The notes under the pieces were generated by a model. The model ran no database searches, was not told the DNA's origin, and saw only the letters and a program-made list of their open reading frames with translations. From an archaeon (GTDB lineage: Archaea > Thermoproteota > Nitrososphaeria > Nitrososphaerales > Gagatemarchaeaceae), in contig CP066694.1 of assembly GCA_016432545.1 (NCBI GenBank), positions 186,001 through 250,000 of the forward strand: a DNA stretch of 64,000 bases. Direction: 5' to 3'. Position numbers and translations under genes: made by a program. Positions 1 to 8,548 of the stretch are shown here, one piece after another; positions within the stretch are counted from its first letter, which is position 1; each line of letters starts with the position of its first letter.

Positions 1-535
1 GCGGGATCAGCGCGGTTGACCTCGAGAGGAGTGCGCCTTTCGACCTGGAGAGGTCTAAGCCCACTATCGCGTCTTCTAGTTTCTCCTCTTTGGATGGCCG
101 GACCCGCCTTCCGTCTCTCATCGCCCCTCCGCCCCGTTTCGCGTAGTACGTCCGGCCGCTCTGAAGGTCGGTGACGATTCCGAACTCGACGTCGGAGAGT
201 CTTGGGCCTCTCGCTACGGCGATCGAAGCACAGTAGAAAGGGATCCCCTGCGAGTAGTTGCTTGAGCCGTCGAGCGGGTCTACGACCGCGACCCAAGTGG
301 ACTCCCGAGGCCCGACCTCCCCTGCCTCCTCGCTCAGCACTCTGACGCCCGGGAGCCTGAGGGTCTTGATGATGGCGTCCTCCGCGGCCCGGTCCGCGAC
401 GAGGGTCGTGTCGCCGGAGGCCCCTTTTCCGAGTCGCCTTGACCTCTGCGACTGGTGTATCTTAGAGACAGCGGCCCTGGCCCGCCCGACGGCGAGCGAG
501 AGCGTCGTGTCCCAGTCGACCCGGTCTGACTTCAA
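1..535 (-). CDS. Inositol monophosphatase/FBPase-family protein, 3' end cut by window
   Basis: The N-terminal 178 codons are present; the rest lies beyond the window start. A Glu-Glu pair near residues 69-70 and the metal-binding motif DPLDGSSN near residue 86 are the signature of the Mg-dependent inositol monophosphatase/archaeal fructose-1,6-bisphosphatase fold, so the protein should hydrolyse a sugar or inositol phosphate ester in the cytosol. The substrate cannot be told from the part seen. The TTG start overlaps the TGA stop of the upstream kinase gene (TTGA), so the two are probably co-transcribed and translationally coupled. Confidence 0.85.
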   Translation of the reverse strand, partial: MKSDRVDWDTTLSLAVGRARAAVSKIHQSQRSRRLGKGASGDTTLVADRAAEDAIIKTLRLPGVRVLSEEAGEVGPRESTWVAVVDPLDGSSNYSQGIPFYCASIAVARGPRLSDVEFGIVTDLQSGRTYYAKRGGGAMRDGRRVRPSKEEKLEDAIVGLDLSRSKGALLSRSTALIP

Positions 536-1122
536 CTCAGGCCCAGTCCCTTTCTCTTCAGCAGGCTCACAAGGGCAGTCAGGGTGATCGGGTGGTCCCT
601 GTCCGTCAGGAGGCGCTCGACGTTCGTCTGGGCCAGGTCTTCGTGGAGCCCGGTGAGCACATCATAGTAGCTTCTGCGGAAGTAGCTGTTCTGGTTGCGC
701 TCGCGGGCGTCCTTCTCTGCCTGCCTTCGGCCGATCGTCTCCGGACGGGCCTCGAGGAGGACGTAGAGGTCTGGGACCATCGCCGGCTCGGAGAGAACGC
801 TCTTGCACATCGCAAGCATTCCCGGGTAGGCCCTGCTCTTGCCAAGGTCGTAGCGGATGCGGGCGTAGGCCAGGTCGGAGAGGAGGTAGCCCTCTGAGAC
901 GATCATCGACCCCGTCCTCAGGCGAGAGATCGCCGAGCAGTAGGACATCGTCGAACCGAATAGCGTCAGGTCGGAGTACGTGTCGGCCCCTTCGCCGACT
1001 GGGACGCTCGCGGGGACCGCGTGCGCAGACTCCGGGAGCCTTACCCAGCCCTTGGTCTCCAGGCCCCTCGCCAGGGTAGTCTTGCCGCTCCCCGAGAATC
1101 CCTCCAGGACTACGAAAGTCAT
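532..1122 (-). CDS. P-loop kinase, thymidylate kinase-like
   Basis: This 196-residue protein opens with a Walker A loop (GFSGSGKTT, residues 8-16) and has an Arg/Lys-rich lid-like stretch near residues 130-145, as in dTMP kinases and related nucleotide kinases. It probably phosphorylates a nucleotide or small metabolite with ATP. It is somewhat divergent from canonical Tmk, so the substrate is uncertain. A TATA-like box (GGTTAAATCC on the minus strand, about 1147-1156) lies 25-33 bases before the ATG, suggesting a leaderless mRNA. It is the first gene of a two-gene unit with the phosphatase-like gene. Confidence 0.7.
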   Translation of the reverse strand: MTFVVLEGFSGSGKTTLARGLETKGWVRLPESAHAVPASVPVGEGADTYSDLTLFGSTMSYCSAISRLRTGSMIVSEGYLLSDLAYARIRYDLGKSRAYPGMLAMCKSVLSEPAMVPDLYVLLEARPETIGRRQAEKDARERNQNSYFRRSYYDVLTGLHEDLAQTNVERLLTDRDHPITLTALVSLLKRKGLGLS

Positions 1123-1173
1123 CTTGTGGCGGCGCTGCCAGCACTCCGGATTTAACCTAACCCGGTGGCAGAC

Positions 1174-1794
1174 CTAGGGGAGGCCGAAGAAGACGTCCGG
1201 CGCGAACACGAGCAGATAGACCAGGAACGCGGCGTATCCGACCCCCAAGTACGCCACTGTCGGCACCCCATAGCTCACTTCGACGCTCGCGCCTGGGTCC
1301 TTTGCTGCTTCCACCTCGTCCCTCGCCACGTTGACGTCGCCGCTGACCTCCTTCCTGATTCCGCCGGACAGTATCGCCTTTGGAATCCACTTTTGTTCCC
1401 GGAGGAACCTGTCCATCGGGACGGTGAGCCCCTTCTTCGTGTCCCCGGTCGCGAACACGTACCCGATGTGCCCCAACGCGACCACGGCCGCGGCGAGGAC
1501 CGCGGGTATCGGCGAGAGGGGGTAGGGGTCGGCGGCGATGATGGCCATCGCTATGGCGTCTGCCTGGCCTATGAACCCGAAGAGGGCGAAGGCGAGCGCA
1601 ATCCCGCCGAGCAGTCCGACCTTCAGGAGCTCGAGCTCGAGGCCAGGAAGGAACCTCTGAGTCACGAAGGCGTAGAAGACGAGCGCGATGCCCGCGACCG
1701 AAGGAAGCCACACCAGGTCGTTGACCGACCTCTGCCTCACGTCCTGGACGGCCGCTGTCGCGAACGAGACGAGGATGAGGGCCTGGGAGTACAA
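1174..1794 (-). CDS. A24-family prepilin/preflagellin peptidase
   Basis: This is a 206-residue integral membrane protein that would cleave class III signal peptides of archaeal pilins or archaellins at the inner face of the membrane. It has the family layout: Asp18 in QDVRQR after the first helix, followed by SVND, and a second Asp79 in GQAD, where the classical motif is GxGD. A soluble insertion (about residues 115-180) separates the last helix, which ends at the C terminus. The start is TTG, with a TATA-like box (about 1820-1828) 26-34 bases upstream. No pilin gene is nearby, so its substrates are encoded elsewhere. Confidence 0.75.
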   Translation of the reverse strand: MYSQALILVSFATAAVQDVRQRSVNDLVWLPSVAGIALVFYAFVTQRFLPGLELELLKVGLLGGIALAFALFGFIGQADAIAMAIIAADPYPLSPIPAVLAAAVVALGHIGYVFATGDTKKGLTVPMDRFLREQKWIPKAILSGGIRKEVSGDVNVARDEVEAAKDPGASVEVSYGVPTVAYLGVGYAAFLVYLLVFAPDVFFGLP

Positions 1795-1843
1795 CGGCCC
1801 GACGGCTGGGGAGGGCGATTTAAGGAGCGCAGGAGACGTCCGT

Positions 1844-3505
1844 TCAGGGCTCGACCTTGAGCTTCTGGGAGGAGAAGATCTCAGCGACCCTCTCGAGCGT
1901 GTCGACCTGGTCCGGGGCCTTGTCAGTCCGGATCCTCTTGATCCTGGGGAACCTGAGAGCGTACCCGCTGTCGTGCCTGCTGCTCTTCTGGACGCTGTCG
2001 AAGGCGACCTCCAAGACCACCTCAGGCTTCACCGTCCTCCTGTAGCCGAAGTCCTTGGTGGTGATCGACTTTAGCTTCGCGGTCATCTGGTCGATCTCTT
2101 CGTCAGAGAGCCCGCTGTAGGCCTTGCCGACTGTCTTGAGGCCTCCTTCGCTGCGGACGGCGAATGTGTAGTCAGAGATGACCCCGACCCTCTTGCCGTG
2201 CCCGTATTCCGCCGCCACGACTACGACATCAAGGGTGTCGAGCTCCTCCTTGAGCTTGACCCAGCCTGAGCCTCTCTTCCCCATGGTGTACACGCTCTCG
2301 GGGTCCTTGACCACGAGCCCCTCGTATCCTAGGTCGCGGCTCTCGCGGAACGCGCTCTGTATCTCTTGTCCGGTCTTGACCAGCCTCGACTCGGCCAGCT
2401 TCACCCGAGTCCCGGCCACGACTTGCGCCAGTTCCTTCTTCCTCTTCGCGAGCGGGAGGGCGGTCAGTTCCTTCCTTTTCCGATAGAGGATGTCGAAGGC
2501 GAACAGCACGACAGGCGCGTTCTGTGCCGCCTCTTCGAAGCCCTCCATCCTGCGCAGCCTCCTCTGGAGGAGCTGGAAGGGCAGGGGCTTCCCGTCGGAG
2601 AAGGGGACGAGCTCGCCGTCAAGGATGAACGTCTCGTCCACTCCTTCGAGCGCCTTCACGACTTCTGGGAAGCTCGAAGTAATGTCTTCGAGGCGGCGGG
2701 AGTAGAGGCGCGTCTCCGTTCCTCTCTTGTGGACTTGGGCTCTCACCCCGTCGTACTTGTATTCGGCGACCACCTCCTTCCCGAAGTGCTGGGCGACCTC
2801 GTCTGCCGAGGGCACCGGCTCCGCCAGCATGAAATTGACCGGCCGGAAGGGCTCCATCTCCACGGCGTCAGCCGTCCCCTGGGCCCCTGCCTTGGCCAAG
2901 AGGCCCACGTCCCCCAGCAGCATGTGCGCCCTGGCAATCGTCTCTTTGGGAATCGAGTAGGCGACGGAGACCGCCTCCTCCAAGAGGCCCGAGACCATCC
3001 CGGTCCGCATCTCGGCCGTGAGCGCCTTCACAAGATACTTCGCTTCGAGGGGGCTCGCCCTGAGCAGGAGAGACTTCACGACCCCCTTCCTTCTAGCAGT
3101 GGCCCCGTGCCCCTTGGAGGACCTGAGGTCTTTCGACGCCTGGTCTATATCAGAGAGCCGCAAGGGCTCAGAGAACAGGGTCTGCTCTTTTTTCTTCGAA
3201 AGTAGCTTCTCGGCGACCTCCCCAAGGTCACCGTGCTCAAGGTAGACGTCAGACACATCGATTGAGGAGGCGCCCGTGACGTCCTTCAGGACGTCGAGCA
3301 GCGTAGAGTATCCGACCTGGGCTTCGTCCTTCCCGCCGCGCTCACCCGTCCTCCCGACAGCGAGCCTGGCTGCGACCTGCGCGTCCTCCGGGGACAGGTC
3401 CTTGAGGTAGTCTGACAGGAACGCGACCTTCTGCTTCTTGCTTGAGGTTGACCGCACCCTGTCAAGGGCCTCGGCGAGAGCTAGGAAGGAGCCGCTCTCT
3501 TTCAT
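1844..3505 (-). CDS. lig: ATP-dependent DNA ligase
   Basis: The 553-residue length and domain order fit archaeal replicative ligase I: an N-terminal helical DNA-binding domain, the adenylation domain with nucleotidyl-lysine motif KYDG (Lys250), the LDGE-type motif near residue 295, and a C-terminal OB fold. It seals nicks in replication and repair using ATP. The ATG overlaps the stop of the upstream rimI gene (ATGA), so the two are translated from one mRNA. The short tail lacks an obvious PCNA-binding box, but this was not examined closely. Confidence 0.95.
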   Translation of the reverse strand: MKESGSFLALAEALDRVRSTSSKKQKVAFLSDYLKDLSPEDAQVAARLAVGRTGERGGKDEAQVGYSTLLDVLKDVTGASSIDVSDVYLEHGDLGEVAEKLLSKKKEQTLFSEPLRLSDIDQASKDLRSSKGHGATARRKGVVKSLLLRASPLEAKYLVKALTAEMRTGMVSGLLEEAVSVAYSIPKETIARAHMLLGDVGLLAKAGAQGTADAVEMEPFRPVNFMLAEPVPSADEVAQHFGKEVVAEYKYDGVRAQVHKRGTETRLYSRRLEDITSSFPEVVKALEGVDETFILDGELVPFSDGKPLPFQLLQRRLRRMEGFEEAAQNAPVVLFAFDILYRKRKELTALPLAKRKKELAQVVAGTRVKLAESRLVKTGQEIQSAFRESRDLGYEGLVVKDPESVYTMGKRGSGWVKLKEELDTLDVVVVAAEYGHGKRVGVISDYTFAVRSEGGLKTVGKAYSGLSDEEIDQMTAKLKSITTKDFGYRRTVKPEVVLEVAFDSVQKSSRHDSGYALRFPRIKRIRTDKAPDQVDTLERVAEIFSSQKLKVEP

Positions 3506-4005
3506 TGCCCGACCTGCGCGGCCATTACGAGGGCTGCCTCCCCGTCCCTGTAATAGGCCTCGAGGCGCCCCGTCGTCTTGTACCCGAGCTTCTCATAGAG
3601 CGATATGGCCTGCGTGTTGGAGACGCGGACTTCGAGGTAGCTCTCGGTCACCGCCTTCTTTCCCATCTCGCCCTCTGACGAGATGACAAGGTTGCCCCCA
3701 ATCCCCTTGCCTCGGTGCTCTTCGCGGACAGCCACGGAGACGATGTGCCCTTTCCTTGCGAGGCCTAGCCTCCTGACGTGAGAGAAGCCGTACTCGATTC
3801 TGCACATGATGTACCCGACAACCTCCCCAGAGAGTTCTGCGACCAGGAAGGTCTCGGGGAACTCAGCGAGGATCTCGAAGTAGAAGTGGTCCGAGTAGTG
3901 TTCGGGCAGGGTCTTGGAGTTGATGTCTATCACTTGCTCGATGTCGTCGCTCGTGCACTGCCTGATCTGGTAGTCTCCGACCCTGGCCACGACCTCCTTC
4001 TGCAA
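3502..4005 (-). CDS. rimI: RimI-type protein N-alpha-acetyltransferase
   Basis: This 167-residue GNAT protein has the acetyl-CoA loop with REEHRGKGIGG (about residues 93-103), followed by the helix and the YEKLGY motif near residue 141. Archaeal RimI homologues (NatA/ARD1-like) acetylate protein N termini with relaxed specificity. The gene is upstream of, and overlaps by four bases, the DNA ligase gene. It is divergent from the M50-like gene that begins at 4090, and the gap between them holds promoters for both. Confidence 0.9.
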   Translation of the reverse strand: MQKEVVARVGDYQIRQCTSDDIEQVIDINSKTLPEHYSDHFYFEILAEFPETFLVAELSGEVVGYIMCRIEYGFSHVRRLGLARKGHIVSVAVREEHRGKGIGGNLVISSEGEMGKKAVTESYLEVRVSNTQAISLYEKLGYKTTGRLEAYYRDGEAALVMAAQVGQ

Positions 4006-4089
4006 GGTGCCCGCTTCCCGCTCTGCGGTCGGTTAAGTTTTGCTGGCGCGCGGCAGACCTTATTATCGAGGCGCCCGGCGGCGGGCGAG

Positions 4090-5196
4090 TTGCCTGAAGC
4101 TGCGACCGACGTAGACCGGCTGGTCGCCTCCAGCTTCAAGGTCCTTGATTCGTATCAGCTCGAGGGAGGGGAGTCCGAGTACAGGGTCGAGTACGAGGCA
4201 CGGACCAAGCAGAGCTTCGCCTCACTGCGGCGGACCCTGGCCGGGAAAGGGCTGACGCCCTGGCTGACCGGTTCTGAGTCGGAGTGCGTCTTGCAGTTGA
4301 AGAAGTCGCAGGCAGTCGAGCAGAAGGGCTCGAGGCTCCCTGTCATCCTTGCCCTTCTAACATTGAGTTCGGTCATAGTCTTCTCCCTCCTCGAGAGAAT
4401 CGTCTACGACCAGTTCGTGCCCGGTGCGCCGGGCTACTTCGTGGTGCTCTCCTACGGAGGGACAGTGGTTGCTCTGCTGGCGGCTCGCGAGGTTGGTCAC
4501 AGGTACTCGTCCAGTCGCTCAGGGGATGCGCCCAGCACCTCGCTCTTCATACCTGGGATTCCGTACCTCACTTCCTTCCTGCCCACCCTAGGGGCCACTT
4601 CTCTCGCGAAGAAACCATCACTCAACCGCGACTCGCTCTTCGTAAGTAGGATCTCTGGACCCCTCAGTTGCATCGCCCTTGCAGTCGTCCTCTACCTGAT
4701 TGGAGACCTGACGGCCTACGGGTCCTCTACCGTGGTACAACAGAGCCAGTTCCTCTTTTTCAATCCCAGTGGCATAGAGTGGGGTATCGACTCACTACTT
4801 GGGCCCCTGGCGGGGGGTGCGGCATCAGCAGTGCGCCTCTCGCCCATCGCTGACGGGGCGACCGTGGGGCTCGCGGTAGGTGCGATAGGCCTGATGCCGC
4901 TCGCGTACTTCGACGGAGGGTACCTCTCGAGTTTGGCCTGGGGCCAGAGGGCCTCGAGGGTCGCGGGATACCTGACGATCTTTCTCCTGTTCGTAGTTGA
5001 CATAGGGCACACGCAGTCCTACTGGGCGCTCTCGGTCTTCGCCTTACTCCTCGTCGGGAGGCCTCCGCAGGTTCTGCTCCTAGACGAAGTCTCGAAGCTC
5101 TCTAACTCGAGGAAGTGGGCCTACCTCGCGGCGATACTCCTACTCATCCTGTGCCTGCCCGTGCCTCAAGACATCGCAGGGTTCCCGCTAGGCTGA
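4090..5196 (+). CDS. Site-2 protease (M50)-like membrane protein with altered zinc motif
   Basis: This 368-residue multi-pass protein has the layout of archaeal M50 proteases: an N-terminal soluble domain (residues 1-85), about six hydrophobic segments, a first motif near residue 133 and a second motif FDGG at residues 274-277. M50 enzymes cleave membrane proteins within the bilayer. The first motif reads REVGH where HExxH is expected: the first zinc-binding His is Arg133, while Glu134 and His137 remain. It is either an inactive homologue or it binds metal differently. The start is taken as TTG 4090, after AT-rich promoter-like sequence at 4032-4060. Confidence 0.7.
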   Translation: MPEAATDVDRLVASSFKVLDSYQLEGGESEYRVEYEARTKQSFASLRRTLAGKGLTPWLTGSESECVLQLKKSQAVEQKGSRLPVILALLTLSSVIVFSLLERIVYDQFVPGAPGYFVVLSYGGTVVALLAAREVGHRYSSSRSGDAPSTSLFIPGIPYLTSFLPTLGATSLAKKPSLNRDSLFVSRISGPLSCIALAVVLYLIGDLTAYGSSTVVQQSQFLFFNPSGIEWGIDSLLGPLAGGAASAVRLSPIADGATVGLAVGAIGLMPLAYFDGGYLSSLAWGQRASRVAGYLTIFLLFVVDIGHTQSYWALSVFALLLVGRPPQVLLLDEVSKLSNSRKWAYLAAILLLILCLPVPQDIAGFPLG

Positions 5197-6288
5197 GGGC
5201 CTGCACTCGGACGCCCTGGTGACGACGTTGACCTTGCCGCTGCGCCCGACCTTGTTGAGGAGCCGACCAACCGCCTCCCCTGACCCTTTGGCGGTCGTCA
5301 GGCCGAGCTTCTGGCTCGCGTAGACTTCAGGGAGTCCCGATAGCAGGAGAACGTCGTATTCGTCCTTGAGCTTGTTCAAGTAGAAGACCTCCTCCATCCC
5401 CACTGCCGCGCGGTCCTGCTTTCGAGCAGCCTCCATCGGGAGCCTCCCCGTGGCCAGCATCTCCAGCGTGGTGGACCCTAGGCCCTCTGAGCACTCCGCG
5501 ATCAGGAGCAGGGTTCCCGCCTTCCTGAGGCCTGCAGTTGCGCCCCACACTGAACGCAGCGAGGAAGAGAGGGAATCGTCGTAGCCGCGCCCCCCGGCGC
5601 CTATCACTAGCGCCTTCGCGGGCGACATCTCGACCTTGGGGAAGCCGTTCCTCACGGCGTCGAACGGCGCGTCCTCCATCACAGTCCTCAATTTGCCGCC
5701 CCGGGGGACTACGGTCAGGAAGGTCGAGTGGGTGAACCTCTGAGTGAGGTCCTCAAGCCTGTCGTAGTGAAGGGTCTTGCGGAACGGGGTCGGCTCGAGG
5801 CTCTTGGTCCCTTTCGCCGCCTCTCTCGAAGAGTTTGCCACCCAGTTGAGGCACGCTTCAACCCGGGGGTCCGAGATTCCGAAGTAGGGGTCCGGGCTCG
5901 CAGTCCCCGCGAAGACCTTCTTCCCCGGAGCAGTGAGCTCCGCGGAGAGTACAGGCTTTTCGTCGCCCCCAAGCTTGACGGGAGGAGGCAGGGTGTAGAC
6001 TCTCCCCCTCAGCTCGGGGACGGCCGACTCGACCCTTCGAGGGGCTGCGGAGAATACCTTGGTCCCGTCGGAGGATGAGATTGCAGGCGACAGGTCTTTG
6101 ATCAGTTCGAGGGTCGAAGGCCTTACGTCGCAGACGAAGAATGCGGCTGCGGCCTTCGCGGTCTCGAGGAGGCGCTCCGAGTCGACTGTCCCTTTCTCCG
6201 CTCTTTCGTCCACAACTGTTCCCAAGTTTTCTGCTTGGATGGTGACGAGCGTCTCGACCGGCCCGAACGGAATCCAGATTTCTGGCAA
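5188..6288 (-). CDS. LarA-like (DUF2088/lactate racemase-type) protein
   Basis: This 366-residue protein resembles the nickel-pincer lactate racemase fold. It has an N-terminal domain followed by a C-terminal region with ALVIGAGG and LLIAECSEGLGS, which look like the LarA C-terminal signature. LarA needs LarB, LarC and LarE to make its cofactor, and none is in this window, so a different role is possible. It is convergent with the M50-like gene (9 bases shared at the 3' ends) and divergent from pyrE; the two promoters share 6289-6342. The family call is from pattern only. Confidence 0.5.
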   Translation of the reverse strand: MPEIWIPFGPVETLVTIQAENLGTVVDERAEKGTVDSERLLETAKAAAAFFVCDVRPSTLELIKDLSPAISSSDGTKVFSAAPRRVESAVPELRGRVYTLPPPVKLGGDEKPVLSAELTAPGKKVFAGTASPDPYFGISDPRVEACLNWVANSSREAAKGTKSLEPTPFRKTLHYDRLEDLTQRFTHSTFLTVVPRGGKLRTVMEDAPFDAVRNGFPKVEMSPAKALVIGAGGRGYDDSLSSSLRSVWGATAGLRKAGTLLLIAECSEGLGSTTLEMLATGRLPMEAARKQDRAAVGMEEVFYLNKLKDEYDVLLLSGLPEVYASQKLGLTTAKGSGEAVGRLLNKVGRSGKVNVVTRASECRPSA

Positions 6289-6310
6289 TCATCAAATCTG
6301 CGGCCGGGTT

Positions 6311-6320
6311 GGTTTAAAAG
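6311..6320 (+). promoter_or_regulatory. TATA box of pyrE
   Basis: The sequence GGTTTAAAAG is centred about 27 bases before the ATG at 6343, the spacing expected between an archaeal TATA box and the transcription start. The pyrE mRNA is therefore probably leaderless. Confidence 0.65.
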
Positions 6321-6342
6321 CTCGAATCGCGGCCCGGCTTTC

Positions 6343-6960
6343 ATGACCTGGAAGAACAGGCGCGCTCTACTCAGGTCGCTTGCGGAGGGCTTGGTGAAGG
6401 CGGGGGCCCTGCAGTTCGAGCCTACTACGATGCCGGACGGAAAGGAGAGTTCGTACTACGTCAACCTAAAGGGAATATCCAGCTATCCTGGCCTGTACAG
6501 ACTGGTCGCGGAGGCGATCGGGGACCTGGTCACCAAGAAGGCCGGGCGCGTGGACGCTCTGTGCGGGACACCGATGACCGGGCTTGTGATCGCTTCACCC
6601 GTTGCGGTCTCTCTAAAACTTCCACTCATCTATGTCAGGACCTCCAAACAAGCTGGGGAGAAGGAGGTCGAGGGAGAGATAAGGCCGGACTGGACCGTCG
6701 TGCTTGTCGACAGCCTCTCCAGGTCAGGAAAGTCAATCCTCTCCTCGGCGAAGGCAATCGAGGACGAGGGCGGAGAGGTGAAGGACGCGGTCGTGCTGAT
6801 TGACAGGATGGAAGGGGCAAGGGAACGGCTAAGCAAGGCAGGCATCGCCCTGCACGCGGTCACCGACGTGATGGAGCTGGCTGACACCCTGGCTTCGATG
6901 GAGCTGATATCTCAGGACGACATGAAGGCGATCGTCCGGTCGGTCGGACGCCGTCAGTAG
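6343..6960 (+). CDS. pyrE: Orotate phosphoribosyltransferase
   Basis: This 205-residue protein is a type I phosphoribosyltransferase that joins orotate to PRPP to make OMP in pyrimidine synthesis. The N-terminal part (GALQFEP, SSYYVNLKGI) matches the OPRTase hood region. The PRPP loop is VDSLSRSGKS (about residues 120-130), with Ser-Lys replacing the usual Thr-Gly residues, a mild divergence. The ATG was chosen because a TATA box lies at the leaderless distance; upstream in-frame codons lie in the promoter. The last 7 bases overlap the convergent TBP gene. Confidence 0.9.
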   Translation: MTWKNRRALLRSLAEGLVKAGALQFEPTTMPDGKESSYYVNLKGISSYPGLYRLVAEAIGDLVTKKAGRVDALCGTPMTGLVIASPVAVSLKLPLIYVRTSKQAGEKEVEGEIRPDWTVVLVDSLSRSGKSILSSAKAIEDEGGEVKDAVVLIDRMEGARERLSKAGIALHAVTDVMELADTLASMELISQDDMKAIVRSVGRRQ

Positions 6961-7511
6961 ACCATCAGGTTCTTTTCTTCTAGGGTGACGTGGAGGTTGT
7001 TGACCGCTCTGTAGACTTCGCTCTCTTTCTTCGCGCCTGTGCAGACGAGCTTGCCCGACGCGAAAAGGAGTATGACCGTTTTGGGGTCGGCCATCCTGTG
7101 GATGAGCCCTGGAAACTGCTCGGGCTCGTACATCGACTTTGGCAGGGTCCTCGCGGCCTCTTCGAGGTGGACCTTCCCCCCGAGGCTTGCAGAGGCGACG
7201 ATGTTCTGGATCTCCACTACGGCTTCGTTCTTGATCGGGATCTTTCCCTTCCTGAGTTGGCGAACGACCTCCTGAACCGCCTTCCTCGCCTGCTCCTCAG
7301 ACTTTGCGCCCGTGCAGACCATCTTCCCAGAGCTGAAAATCAGGGTCGCTGTCTTGGGGTTCCTCAGCCTGAAGACGAGCCCCGGGAACTGGTCCGGGTG
7401 GTACTCGACCGTGACGAAGTTCTTGGTGATCAGGTTGAGGTCGACGGTTTGGTTGACTGACGCCGACGCGACCACATTTTCGATGCTTACGATGGCCTTG
7501 GTCTGAGGCAT
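6954..7511 (-). CDS. tbp: TATA-binding protein
   Basis: This 185-residue protein is the two-repeat saddle that binds TATA boxes and recruits TFB and RNA polymerase. The repeats are clear: each has an IENVVAS/IQNIVAS strand, the FPGL(V/I)xR motif (residues about 42 and 134) and the FxSGKxVCTGAK motif (residues about 58 and 150). Its own TATA-like box lies 25-33 bases before the ATG. It is convergent with pyrE. One TBP gene is seen here; the matching TFB gene is near 47 kb. Confidence 0.97.
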   Translation of the reverse strand: MPQTKAIVSIENVVASASVNQTVDLNLITKNFVTVEYHPDQFPGLVFRLRNPKTATLIFSSGKMVCTGAKSEEQARKAVQEVVRQLRKGKIPIKNEAVVEIQNIVASASLGGKVHLEEAARTLPKSMYEPEQFPGLIHRMADPKTVILLFASGKLVCTGAKKESEVYRAVNNLHVTLEEKNLMVY

Positions 7512-7535
7512 CTAGAAATTGCTCGTCAGCCGAGG

Positions 7536-7545
7536 CTATTTAAAG
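7536..7545 (-). promoter_or_regulatory. TATA box of tbp
   Basis: On the minus strand the sequence reads CTTTAAATAG, centred about 29 bases upstream of the tbp ATG, which indicates a leaderless tbp transcript. A second AT-rich stretch (GTATATAAGC on the plus strand) lies just beyond it at 7548-7557. Confidence 0.6.
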
Positions 7546-7602
7546 GGTATATAAGCAAACGGCCGGTTCTGGTAACTTGGCTGGGGATTACGCACTTCCA
7601 GA

Positions 7603-7899
7603 CTACTCCGAGTTCTCGGCGTCAACTGTCTGGGGATTATGGGTTGGGCCGAAGAAGGAGTAGACGACCAATGCCAGTCCGACTATCGCTGACGGAACGG
7701 CAGACACCATTAGGTCAGAAATCGGGTTGCGGCAGAGTATGAGGCCATGCGCAGACGCGCACACCAATTGATTGTTGTAAACGAAAGCCAGCCAAAAAAG
7801 GCTGATTCCGAGGAATACTAAACCACCTGCGAAGGCGAGCCTTCTCACTCTTCCGCTTCTTCCCTTGGAGGAAGTTCGTTCTGGATCATCGTCATCCAC
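7603..7899 (-). CDS. Small two-helix membrane protein, unknown
   Basis: This 98-residue protein has a charged N terminus (residues 1-22, rich in Asp, Ser and Arg), a hydrophobic helix (about 24-44), a short loop with two cysteines and a second helix (about 65-84). No family is recognised. It lies downstream of the signal peptidase gene on the same strand with a 19-base gap, so they may share an mRNA. Two other small membrane proteins lie nearby. Confidence 0.55.
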   Translation of the reverse strand: MDDDDPERTSSKGRSGRVRRLAFAGGLVFLGISLFWLAFVYNNQLVCASAHGLILCRNPISDLMVSAVPSAIVGLALVVYSFFGPTHNPQTVDAENSE

Positions 7900-7918
7900 T
7901 TGTCCCAGCTATGCGGGG

Positions 7919-8467
7919 TCAAGATGCCGTGGTCGAGTCCTTCGGGGGCGGCTCGGGACGTTCTTCAGGCTGCTCGCTGTCGGCTTCAGCCTTGCCCCTT
8001 CCTCCCAGCTCAGAGTAGAGCACCGCGATGAAGATCAGAGCCGCAAGGATGTAGTTGGCTCCGTACGGCAACGAAGCGAGCCGCTCAACGTAGGGGACAA
8101 CGAAGACGACCTTTCCGACAATGCAGTCTTGGGTGATCGGTCCTGTGGCGATCCTCGCGCTTGGGTCCTGGTCGGGCAACGGATTGTTGTCGCCCCTTGT
8201 AGTGAACCCATCAGGGCTGGACGCGACGACCCTATGAATCACGGATGAGCCGGTCGCCGAGCAAGGTGGGTCGTAGACGATTATGTCTCCCACATGGACA
8301 TCAGAGAAGGAGGCGTGCTCAAGCACGACCAGGTCGCCCTCCTCCAAGGTCGGAAGCATGCTCGTCCCGTCCACCCTCCTAGTGTAGGAGAGCAGCAGGA
8401 ATGAAAAGACAAGCAAGAAGACGACGAATCCCACGACGTAGACTGCGGTTCCTGCCTGGAACTTCAA
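7919..8467 (-). CDS. Signal peptidase I (S26B, archaeal/ER type)
   Basis: This 182-residue protein has an N-terminal membrane helix (about residues 9-28), the catalytic Ser motif SMLPTLEEGD (Ser near residue 35), the VIHRVV motif whose His replaces the bacterial Lys, the GDNN motif (near residue 92), and a C-terminal membrane helix. It removes signal peptides of secreted proteins on the outer face of the membrane, as Sec11 does. The C-terminal tail after the second helix is acidic and Pro-rich. Substrates in this window could include the binding protein at 13.5 kb. Confidence 0.9.
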   Translation of the reverse strand: MKFQAGTAVYVVGFVVFLLVFSFLLLSYTRRVDGTSMLPTLEEGDLVVLEHASFSDVHVGDIIVYDPPCSATGSSVIHRVVASSPDGFTTRGDNNPLPDQDPSARIATGPITQDCIVGKVVFVVPYVERLASLPYGANYILAALIFIAVLYSELGGRGKAEADSEQPEERPEPPPKDSTTAS

Positions 8468-8548
8468 CGTCGGGACGCCGGCCAGACCAGCGGTTAAACC
8501 CTTTTCGCGCGATGAGGGTTTTTATTGGCCGACCGGGGGTCGAGTACA

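Noticed and set aside
1399-1570. GQAD in place of GxGD in the A24 peptidase as a sign of lost activity
   Set aside because: The catalytic Asp is kept and archaeal members of this family tolerate Ala before it, so it is treated as an ordinary variant.
1820-5200. Possible division or repair operon linking ligase, RimI and the M50-like gene
   Set aside because: Ligase and RimI are coupled, but the M50-like gene is divergent with its own promoter, so no common unit is supported.
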